Shown: positions 46,909 to 53,663 of the stretch, piece by piece
How positions within the stretch are numbered: the first letter of the stretch is position 1
Layout of the letters: each line of letters opens with the position of its first letter
Source of the DNA: AC-32 sp963715575
GTDB taxonomy: Bacteria; Actinomycetota; Thermoleophilia; Gaiellales; Gaiellaceae
Assembly (NCBI GenBank): GCA_963715575.1
Contig: OY970250.1
Location: forward strand, 310,001 to 374,000
DNA length: 64,000 bases
Reading direction: 5' to 3'
Position numbers and translations under genes: made by a program
The notes under the pieces: generated by a model
Told to the model about the DNA's origin: nothing
The model's input: only the letters and a program-made list of their open reading frames with translations
Database searches by the model: none

Positions 46909-47838
46909 TTAGGTGCGCGCCTCGCGGGTGCGCGGGTCGAGGAAGCCGTACAGGATGTCCACGACGAGGTTGCCGAAGATCACGATCACGGCGTAGAGGA
47001 TGGTCAGGCCCATCGTCACCGAGTAGTCGCGGGCGCTGACCGAGCTGACGTAGTAGCGCCCGATCCCGGGGATGGCGAAGATCGTCTCGATGATGAAGGA
47101 GCCGGTGATCACCGCGCCCAGCAGCGGGCCGGCGGCGGTCACCACCGGGATCAGCGAGTTGCGCAGCACGTGGAGCCCGACGACCCGGCGCCAGCGCAGG
47201 CCCTTCGCCCTCGCCGTGCGCACGTAGTCCTGCTGCAGCGTCTCGAGCATCGTCCCGCGCACGAGCCGCGCGAAGTAGGCCATCGGGAAGAAGCCGAGCG
47301 CGATCGAGGGCAGGATCTTCGACTGCCAGGTCCGCCAGCCGCTCGTCGGCACGCCGACGTCCCATTTGACGGCGAAGTAGTAGATGAGCAGGGTCGCGAC
47401 CAGGAAGCTCGGAACGGCGAAGCCGGCATTGGCGACGAGCATCGCGATGTAGTCGGTGGGCTTGTTCGCGCGTAAGGCGGCCAGCACTCCCAGCGGGACG
47501 CCGACGACGATCGCGAACAGGAAGGCGTAGGCGCCGAGCTCGAGCGAGACCGGGAAGTGCGTCTCGACGATGTCGTTGACCGACTGGTTCCGGAGCACGA
47601 GCGACGGGCCGAGGTCGAAGGAGAAGACGCCCTTGACGTAGTTGGCGTACTGCACGTACCAGGGATCGTCGAGGTGGAACTTGCGGTCGAGGTTGGCCTG
47701 GATCGCGGCCGGCACCGCCCGCTCCGTCTTGCGGAAGGGGTTGCCCTTGATCTGCCGCATCATCAGGAACGTGAACAGGATCACGAGCAGCAGCACCGGA
47801 ATCGTCCAGAGCAGCCGCCGGATGATGAATTTCGTCAT
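46909..47838 (-). CDS. oppB: Oligopeptide ABC transporter permease (OppB-like)
   Basis: This 309-residue protein opens MTKFIIRRLLWTIPVLLLVI, the characteristic first helix. Its EAA motif is YVRTARAKGLRWRRVVGLHV and its last helices include GLTILYAVIVIFGNLVVDIL, then YGFLDPR. It is separated from oppA by 65 bases containing a strong stem-loop. Confidence 0.94.
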   Translation of the reverse strand: MTKFIIRRLLWTIPVLLLVILFTFLMMRQIKGNPFRKTERAVPAAIQANLDRKFHLDDPWYVQYANYVKGVFSFDLGPSLVLRNQSVNDIVETHFPVSLELGAYAFLFAIVVGVPLGVLAALRANKPTDYIAMLVANAGFAVPSFLVATLLIYYFAVKWDVGVPTSGWRTWQSKILPSIALGFFPMAYFARLVRGTMLETLQQDYVRTARAKGLRWRRVVGLHVLRNSLIPVVTAAGPLLGAVITGSFIIETIFAIPGIGRYYVSSVSARDYSVTMGLTILYAVIVIFGNLVVDILYGFLDPRTREART

Positions 47839-47861
47839 GGCTTCGTCCCCCGCCGGGTCGC

Positions 47862-47890
47862 GGGAGCGGCGGCACGAGGCCGCCGCTCCC
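47862..47890 (-). terminator. Strong intercistronic stem-loop between oppA and oppB
   Basis: GGGAGCGGCGG (47862-47872) and CCGCCGCTCCC (47880-47890) pair perfectly over 11 bases with a 7-base loop, beginning 14 bases after the oppA stop in transcript direction. There is no U-run. Partial termination or protection of the oppA mRNA would give the usual excess of binding protein over transporter. Confidence 0.65.
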
Positions 47891-47903
47891 TAGAACCGAG
47901 TAC

Positions 47904-49547
47904 CTAGCTGACTACCCGAACCTTGCTCAGGTCGAACTGGTCGAGCAGGTTGATGTTGAAGCTGTCCTGCACGGACGTCGCTTCCTGGGTCACGTACGTG
48001 TACCAGTAGATCGGGATGATCGGGAAGTCGCCGTTCGGGCCGGTGAGCATGTTCTCGGCCTGCCCGTAGATCTTGTAGCGCTCCGCGTTGTCCTGGGTGT
48101 GGCGCGCCTTGTCGATCAGGGCGTCGTACTTCGGATTGCAGTAGTTGGTGTTGTTGTTCCCCGAGTGGCACGTCCAGAGCTCGAGGAAGTTAATGTCGTC
48201 GACGTAGTCGCCGATCCAGCCGAGGCGGTAGGAGTCGACAGCCTTGTTCGGCGGGGGCCCGAGGAACTGCAGGAACTGGGCCCACTCCATCTGCTTGATG
48301 GTCGTGTTGATGCCGATCTTCTTCCAGGCCGCCTGGACCGCGATCGCGATCTCCTTGTGGCCCGGCGAGTCGTTGACGAACAGGTTGACGTTCTTCTTCG
48401 CGTTCGCCGTCTTGCCGAGCAGCGACTTCGCCTTCGCCACGTCGGCCTTCGGCTCGAGGTAGTTCGTCTTGATGCCGCTGAAGCCCGGGATGCCCTTCGG
48501 CGAGAAGGAGACCGCCGGCACCTGATCGGCCTGGGCGATGTTGTCGATGATCGACTTGCGGTCGATCGCGAACGCCATCGCCTTCCGCTGGCTGAGCGGG
48601 ACGTTCTTGACGTTCAGGCCGTAGTAGTACGTGCCGAGCGCCGGGTAGTTCTGGTAGGTGTCCTCGCCCTTCAGGCGGGGCAGGTCGGCCGGCGGGATGC
48701 CGGTCGTGTTGACGTCCACCTCACCGGCCGAGAAGGCCTGCACGGCGGTCGTGCCGTCCGTGATGATCCGGCCGTTGGCGCGCTTCAGCTTGACGTCGCT
48801 CGCGTTGCGCCAGCCGTTCCACTTGGCCAGGTCGATCTCGGCGTCGTGCCTCCAGACGGCGAGCTTGAACGGGCCGTCGGTGACGATGTGGCCCGGCTCG
48901 GTCCACTTCTCGCCCCACTTGTCGACGGCCTTCTGGTTCACGGCCAGGAATGAGTGGTGGGCGACCTGCTGGATGAACCAGGGCTGAGGCGTGACGAGCT
49001 GCACCTTCAGCGTGTACTTGTCCGGCGCGGAGACGCCGACCTTCGCCTTCAGCGCATTGCAGTCGTCCTTCTTGGAGTCGCAGCCGTTGTACTCCTGCGC
49101 GCCCTTGATCCCGTAGAACTGGTACGCGTAGTCCGCGCCCAGCTCGGGCGAGAGCGTCCGCAGCCAGGAGTAGACGAAGTCCTGAGCGGTGACGGGGTCG
49201 CCGTTCGTCCACTTGCCGTCGTGCCGCAGGTGGAAGGTGACGTTGGCGCCCTTCACGTCCCAGCTCTCTGCGAGGTTCGGGACGGGCTTGAGGGTCTTCG
49301 AATCCAGCTTGACCAGGGGATCCATGATGTTCAGGAGCACGTTCGACGACGTCGTGTCGGTCGCGAGCCCCGGGTCGAGCGACGGTGGCTCCGCGCCCCA
49401 GGCGATCGTGATCGTCTGGTTGGCGGCTTCGCCGCCGCCGGAACCGCCGCTGGAGCTGCTGCTGCTCCCGCCACCGCAACCGGCAGCGACGAGCGCGGCC
49501 ACGGCGACGAGAAGGGCAGCGAGCGCAAGTGAAGTGCGTGTTCGCAT
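47904..49547 (-). CDS. oppA: Oligopeptide-binding lipoprotein (OppA/DppA-like)
   Basis: This 547-residue protein has a lipoprotein signal (ALLVAVAALVAAGC, lipobox VAAGC) and a Gly/Ser-rich linker. The SBP-5 domain follows: PPSLDPGLATDTTSSNVLLN, NLAESWDVKGANVTFHLRHD, WTNGDPVTAQDFVYSWLRTL and ALGTYYYGLNVKNVPLSQRK. It captures peptides outside the membrane for OppBCDF. It is first in the operon. The 180 bases before it, up to the histidine kinase, show no gene. Confidence 0.94.
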   Translation of the reverse strand: MRTRTSLALAALLVAVAALVAAGCGGGSSSSSSGGSGGGEAANQTITIAWGAEPPSLDPGLATDTTSSNVLLNIMDPLVKLDSKTLKPVPNLAESWDVKGANVTFHLRHDGKWTNGDPVTAQDFVYSWLRTLSPELGADYAYQFYGIKGAQEYNGCDSKKDDCNALKAKVGVSAPDKYTLKVQLVTPQPWFIQQVAHHSFLAVNQKAVDKWGEKWTEPGHIVTDGPFKLAVWRHDAEIDLAKWNGWRNASDVKLKRANGRIITDGTTAVQAFSAGEVDVNTTGIPPADLPRLKGEDTYQNYPALGTYYYGLNVKNVPLSQRKAMAFAIDRKSIIDNIAQADQVPAVSFSPKGIPGFSGIKTNYLEPKADVAKAKSLLGKTANAKKNVNLFVNDSPGHKEIAIAVQAAWKKIGINTTIKQMEWAQFLQFLGPPPNKAVDSYRLGWIGDYVDDINFLELWTCHSGNNNTNYCNPKYDALIDKARHTQDNAERYKIYGQAENMLTGPNGDFPIIPIYWYTYVTQEATSVQDSFNINLLDQFDLSKVRVVS

Positions 49548-49727
49548 CGGGTTGGTGATCCCTCCTCGTGTTGGCCGGACTCGGTGCCCGGCCGGGTTGT
49601 CAAGGCACTGCTACCCGAACGGCTCAGCGCCGCGACCTGGGAGAAACCCCCATTCGGGCCGGGAAAGACCTGCATTTCGACTTTCTTTACAAGGCGTAGC
49701 GCGACGGCGATTGGGCACCATGGGGGC

Positions 49728-50699
49728 ATGACCCTCTTCTGGCGTGTGTTCGCAACGAACGTCGCGGTGATCCTGGCGGCCGCGGGGGTGCTCGCTGCCA
49801 CACCCGGCCAGATCGACTTTCCCAGCTCGTTACCGGAGGCGATCATGGCGCTCGTCGTGGTCGTCGCCGTGCTCGGCCTGAACCTCGTCCTGCTGCGACC
49901 GCTCTTCGAGCCGCTGCAGCGGCTGACCGGGCTGATGCGCGAGATCGACCTCTTGCGGCCCGGCCATCGGCTGTCGGTCGAGGGCAAGGGCGAGATCGCG
50001 GTGCTCGGCTCGACCTTCAACGAGATGCTCACCCGGCTCGAGACCCAACGACTGGAGTCGATGACGCTGGCGCTGACCGCGCAGGAGCAGGAGCGGCGCC
50101 GGATCGCGCGCAACCTGCACGACGAGATCGGCCAGAACCTGACTGCCGTCCTGCTGCAGCTCGACCGGCTCGGCAAGCGGGCCGGCGGAGAGCTGCGCGG
50201 CGAGCTGGAGGAGACGATCGAGTTCGTCCGCACGAGCCTCGAGGAGGTCCGGGTCGTGGCTCGCGAGCTGCGCCCGGGCGTGCTGGAGGACCTCGGCCTC
50301 GCCAATGCCCTGCGCGAGCTCTGCACGATCTTTTCTGCAGGCGGCCTGCGGGTCGAGCGCCTGATCGCGCCGGCCCTGCCACGGCTGAGCGCCGACGCCG
50401 AGCTGGTGATCTACCGCGTCGCCCAGGAGAGCCTGACCAACGCCGCCCGGCACTCGGGGGCGACACGCGTGGAGCTACGGCTGGACCGGGTTCCCGGCGG
50501 GGTCGTGCTGCGAGTGACCGACAACGGCCGCGGCCTCCCCCCGGGCGCCGGCGCCGAGAGCGTCGGCGGACTGCGCGGGATGCGCGAGTGGGCCCTCCTA
50601 GTCGGCGGCGAGCTCGACGTCAGCTCCCGCGAGCCGAGCGGCGTACAGGTGCGGCTGCGCGTCCGGGCCCTGGACGACGCCGAGGGGCAGGCGGCGTGA
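49728..50699 (+). CDS. NarX/LiaS-type sensor histidine kinase
   Basis: This 323-residue protein has two membrane helices (VFATNVAVILAAAGVLAATP and MALVVVVAVLGLNLVLLRPL) and almost no external loop, so sensing is probably intramembrane. A HAMP domain follows (residues ~60-105), then a HisKA_3 dimerisation helix with the phospho-His in RRRIARNLHDEIGQNLTAVL, and an ATPase domain with AQESLTNAARHSGA and VTDNGRGLPPG. It is coupled by a GTGA overlap to the response regulator. Confidence 0.93.
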   Translation: MTLFWRVFATNVAVILAAAGVLAATPGQIDFPSSLPEAIMALVVVVAVLGLNLVLLRPLFEPLQRLTGLMREIDLLRPGHRLSVEGKGEIAVLGSTFNEMLTRLETQRLESMTLALTAQEQERRRIARNLHDEIGQNLTAVLLQLDRLGKRAGGELRGELEETIEFVRTSLEEVRVVARELRPGVLEDLGLANALRELCTIFSAGGLRVERLIAPALPRLSADAELVIYRVAQESLTNAARHSGATRVELRLDRVPGGVVLRVTDNGRGLPPGAGAESVGGLRGMREWALLVGGELDVSSREPSGVQVRLRVRALDDAEGQAA

Positions 50700-51334
50700 C
50701 CAGGATCCTGCTCGCCGACGACCACGCGATGGTGCGCCGCGGCCTGCGGCTGGTGCTCGATTCCGAGCCCGACCTCGAGGTGGTCGCCGAGGCCGGCGAC
50801 GGCGCCGAAGCCGTCGACCGCGCCCTCGGCGAGTCGGTCGACCTGGCCGTGCTCGACGTGTCGATGCCGCGCCTCACGGGGATCCAGGCCGCAGGCGAGC
50901 TGAATCGCCGCAAGCCCGAGCTGCGGACGTTGATCCTCTCGATGCACGACAACGAGCAGTACTTCTTCGAGGCGCTGAAGGCAGGCGCGGCCGGCTACGT
51001 GCTCAAGTCGTCGGCCGACCGTGACCTGGTCGAGGCGTGCCGGGCCGCGATGCGCGGCGAGCCGTTCCTCTACCCGGGCGCGGTCACCGCCCTGATCCGC
51101 GACTTCCTCGCCCGCGACGACTCGAACGGCGAGCTCGAGCCGCTGACGCCGCGTGAGCTCGAGATCCTGAAGCTGATCGCGGAGGCGCACTCGACCCGCG
51201 AGATCGCGGAGATCCTGGTGATCAGCCCGAAGACGGTCGAGCGCCACCGCGCGAACATCCTCGGCAAGCTCGGCATGCGCGACCGGGTCGAGCTGACCCG
51301 CTACGCGATCAGGCGCGGCCTGATCGAGCCCTAG
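50696..51334 (+). CDS. NarL-family response regulator
   Basis: This 212-residue protein starts at GTG 50696. The receiver domain has DDH at residues 8-10, the phosphoacceptor Asp in VDLAVLDVSMPRLTG, and Lys in YVLKSSADRDL. The LuxR-type HTH reads LTPRELEILKLIAEAHSTRE, then ISPKTVERHRANILGKL. It acts with the kinase just upstream. Targets are unknown; the oppA promoter lies divergent across 180 bases from the kinase and is a possible target. Confidence 0.95.
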   Translation: MTRILLADDHAMVRRGLRLVLDSEPDLEVVAEAGDGAEAVDRALGESVDLAVLDVSMPRLTGIQAAGELNRRKPELRTLILSMHDNEQYFFEALKAGAAGYVLKSSADRDLVEACRAAMRGEPFLYPGAVTALIRDFLARDDSNGELEPLTPRELEILKLIAEAHSTREIAEILVISPKTVERHRANILGKLGMRDRVELTRYAIRRGLIEP

Positions 51335-51338
51335 GCGA

Positions 51339-51716
51339 TCACCTGCCCTCGCGGAGCAGCGCCGCCCGCAGCAAGGCGCGCGTCACCCGCACGTGGTAGA
51401 TGGTGGAGACCGTCCGGGTGTTCCCGGCACGGTCGGTGGCCGTCACGGCGAACGTGTGGTCGCCCACGCTCGAGGTGTCGATCGGCGAGCCCTTCGGCAC
51501 CGTCCCGACGCACGAGGCGAGGCCCGACTGCTTGTCGGCGCACTTGAAGTTGGCCTTCACCGGCTTGCCGAGCTTGTAGCTGGCCCCGTCGGCCGGCCGC
51601 GTGATCGTCGCGGTCGGCTTGTCGCCGTCGACCTTGAAGGCGATCAGCTTCGTCGCCTCGACGTTTCCGGCGTTGTCGACCGAGTGGTACTGCACGAAGT
51701 AGGACTCCTCTATCAA
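51339..51716 (-). pseudogene. 3' fragment of a large Ig-like/OmpL47-type surface protein
   Basis: Text such as ESYFVQYHSVDNAGNVEATK and TATITRPADGASYKLGKPVK, ending TVSTIYHVRVTRALLRAAL, matches the last repeats of long secreted Ig-like proteins. It starts abruptly: the only start is a TTG (51716) that overlaps the stop of the tail-tube gene. It has no signal peptide and begins mid-domain. It is either a genuine truncated remnant or the product of a wrong join at 51715. Confidence 0.6.
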
Positions 51717-52150
51717 TCGTCGAGCTCGATGCCCTCGTGCGTGAGCTCCAATGCCTCGATCGACACCTCGTTGCCGAGGCCGCGGAGAACCGGGCCGGTC
51801 CATTTGCTCGGCCAGGCGCGCCGGATCAGCCAGCGCGCCACTTCCTGGCGCTGCTCGTCGAGGAGCACGATTCCGACGTTGCGCCGCGCCACGTTGCCCT
51901 GCACGACCTCGTTCCACCACTGGAAGAGCGCCGGATCGCCCGCGAAGCCGCGCCGCAGGACGACCGGCCCGAGCTCCACGCGTCCCGGCAGCAGGCGCGC
52001 GGCCGAGCTCTTGTCGGTGCCCTCGCGGTAGGCGACCGCCTCGATCCGGCCCTCGGGCAGCCGCACCTCGCTGAAGCCGGCCACCTCGAGGCCGTCGATC
52101 TCGACGCGGAAGTTGAAGTTGAGATACGGGTCGTCACGGCGCTGGGGCAT
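51713..52150 (-). CDS. Contractile-tail tube protein (T4 gp19-like)
   Basis: This 145-residue protein reads DDPYLNFNFRVEIDGLEVAG, FSEVRLPEGRIEAVAYREGT and LRRGFAGDPALFQWWNEVVQ, and ends LGNEVSIEALELTHEGIELD. This is the fold signature of T4 gp19/Hcp-like inner-tube subunits of phage tails and extracellular contractile injection systems. No sheath, baseplate, spike or AAA+ gene is present nearby. The start ATG overlaps the end of the upstream unknown gene by 17 bases. It may be the edge of an injection-system locus broken at 51715. Confidence 0.8.
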   Translation of the reverse strand: MPQRRDDPYLNFNFRVEIDGLEVAGFSEVRLPEGRIEAVAYREGTDKSSAARLLPGRVELGPVVLRRGFAGDPALFQWWNEVVQGNVARRNVGIVLLDEQRQEVARWLIRRAWPSKWTGPVLRGLGNEVSIEALELTHEGIELDD

Positions 52151-52535
52151 CGCGGGGCACCTCCAGGTAGGGGAAGTCGCGGTAGGCGTCGAGGTCGTGG
52201 CGGAGCGTGCGGGAGCGGCGCTTGCCGTCGTCGTTCCGCCAGGCGATCCGAGCCTCGAACGCAGTTGGTTCGTCGCGGGCGAAGAACAGCGCGGCCCGGT
52301 CGAGAAAGATCCGAATCCGCCGCCGCGGCCCGAGCAGCTCGAGCCGCTGGAAGATCCTCAGCCGGTCGATCCGCTTCTCGCCGCCGAGCCCGCGCAGCGG
52401 CCCGGCGAAGCGCACCCGCACCGAGTGCGCCGGGCGGGAGCCGATGTTCTCCAGCACGAGGAAGAACAGGCCGTCCTCGAACTCGACGTCGAGGATCACG
52501 TCGGCCTCGGGGTGCTCCGCGGCGGCTTCGGGCAC
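52134..52535 (-). CDS. Unknown protein coupled to the tail-tube gene
   Basis: This ~133-residue protein, taken from GTG 52535, may begin a few codons earlier at a CTG overlapping the GH3 stop. It reads ADVILDVEFEDGLFFLVLEN and SRPAHSVRVRFAGPLRGLGG, then IRIFLDRAALFFARDEPTAF, suggesting an all-beta fold. It ends DLDAYRDFPYLEVPRDAPAP. No family is recognised. It lies between a GH3 lipoprotein and the gp19-like tube gene and overlaps the latter, suggesting a linked role. Confidence 0.55.
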   Translation of the reverse strand: MPEAAAEHPEADVILDVEFEDGLFFLVLENIGSRPAHSVRVRFAGPLRGLGGEKRIDRLRIFQRLELLGPRRRIRIFLDRAALFFARDEPTAFEARIAWRNDDGKRRSRTLRHDLDAYRDFPYLEVPRDAPAP

Positions 52536-52552
52536 TCGCTGAGTCTCGACCT

Positions 52553-53653
52553 TCAGCGGCGAGGGCGCAACCCGGCCTTCAGCAGCAAGATCCGGCGATA
52601 CGAGCGCTCGAGCCCCGCGCGACCGAGCCGACCTGCCTGGGCGGCCCGCAGCAGCGAGGTGTAGTCGCTGCGCGTGGCCTCCTCGCCGCCGGTCAGCAGG
52701 AGCAGGTCGGTGCCCGCCTTCGTCGCGGCGAGCGCGAGGACGTTCGAGGTGATCCGGCGTGTGTGGGCCGCGCCGTCGAGCGAGTCGGTCATCGTCACCC
52801 CGCCGAAGCCGAGCTCGCCGCGCAGGAGGCCCGTCGAGATCGCGCGTGACCAGCCGGCCGCGTTCGTCCGGTCGTAGGCGTCGTAGACCGCGTTCGAGAG
52901 CATGATCACCGGCACGTGGGCCGCGATCGCGCTGCGGTAGGCGTCGAGGCCCGGCTCGAGGCGGCTGCGCGGCGCGATGATGCGGACGACGGCCCGGTCG
53001 GTGTCCGCGGTCGCCAGCCCGAGGCCGGGGAAGTGCTTCATCGTCGCCAGCGCGTGGCCGTCGGCGAGGCCGGCCGCGAAGGCGGTCGCCAGGCGCGCGG
53101 TGGTGTGGGCGTCGAACGACCAGGTTCTTCCCTGGCGGTAGACGGCCGAGGCCCGCGAGCCGGGCACGTCGGCAACGGGGGTGAGGTCGGTGTTGACGCC
53201 GACGCCGAGCAGCGCGACGCCGGTCACACGGCCGTCGGCGCGCGCATCGGCGCTCGAGCGGACGTGCCCTGGGGCTCGCGCCGGCGGCAGCCAGGGAATC
53301 GTCTTCACCGAGCCGCCCTCCTGGTCGACCGCGATCAGCAGCCGCGCCCGCCCGCCCGCCGCGGCCGCCTGCTGCAGCTTCCGCGCGATCGCCCGCAGCT
53401 GCGCCGACGAAGAGAAATTCCAGCGGTGGACGATCACCCCGCCGATCTCGCCGCGTCTGGCCCGCCCGAGCGGCGAGGCCGACGGCGTCGTCCCGGTCAT
53501 CGAGACGACCAGCTTCTCCCCGACCAGCTGCGCGAGCGTGGGCGCGGCCGCCGGCGCGCTCGCCGAGGGTGCGCACGCGGCGGCGATCAGCACGAACCAG
53601 AGAGCGAAGACACGAGAGGCCCCGTTGCCGGGGCCTCTCGCAAGCAAGCGCAT
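52553..53653 (-). CDS. Glycoside hydrolase family 3 lipoprotein (NagZ-like)
   Basis: This 366-residue protein has a signal with lipobox IAAAC (VFALWFVLIAAACAPSAS). The TIM-barrel GH3 motifs are AVDQEGGSVKTIPW, GVGVNTDLTPVADVPG, ALATMKHFPGLGLATADTD (KHFPG) and GGVTMTDSLDGAAH with the nucleophile Asp. The family removes N-acetylglucosamine from peptidoglycan or chitin fragments. A lipoprotein form outside the membrane is typical for Gram-positives. A long hairpin overlaps its first codons. Confidence 0.9.
   Translation of the reverse strand: MRLLARGPGNGASRVFALWFVLIAAACAPSASAPAAAPTLAQLVGEKLVVSMTGTTPSASPLGRARRGEIGGVIVHRWNFSSSAQLRAIARKLQQAAAAGGRARLLIAVDQEGGSVKTIPWLPPARAPGHVRSSADARADGRVTGVALLGVGVNTDLTPVADVPGSRASAVYRQGRTWSFDAHTTARLATAFAAGLADGHALATMKHFPGLGLATADTDRAVVRIIAPRSRLEPGLDAYRSAIAAHVPVIMLSNAVYDAYDRTNAAGWSRAISTGLLRGELGFGGVTMTDSLDGAAHTRRITSNVLALAATKAGTDLLLLTGGEEATRSDYTSLLRAAQAGRLGRAGLERSYRRILLLKAGLRPRR
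53614..53639 (-). terminator. Hairpin after the BNR gene, inside the 5' codons of the GH3 gene
   Basis: GAGAGGCCCCG (53614-53624) and CGGGGCCTCTC (53629-53639) pair perfectly over 11 bases with a 4-base loop. It lies 25 bases past the BNR gene stop and codes for RGPGNGASR of the GH3 protein. It looks like the terminator of the BNR gene used as signal-peptide code, or the GH3 start may be further in. Confidence 0.55.
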
Positions 53654-53663
53654 GGCCGGGGTT

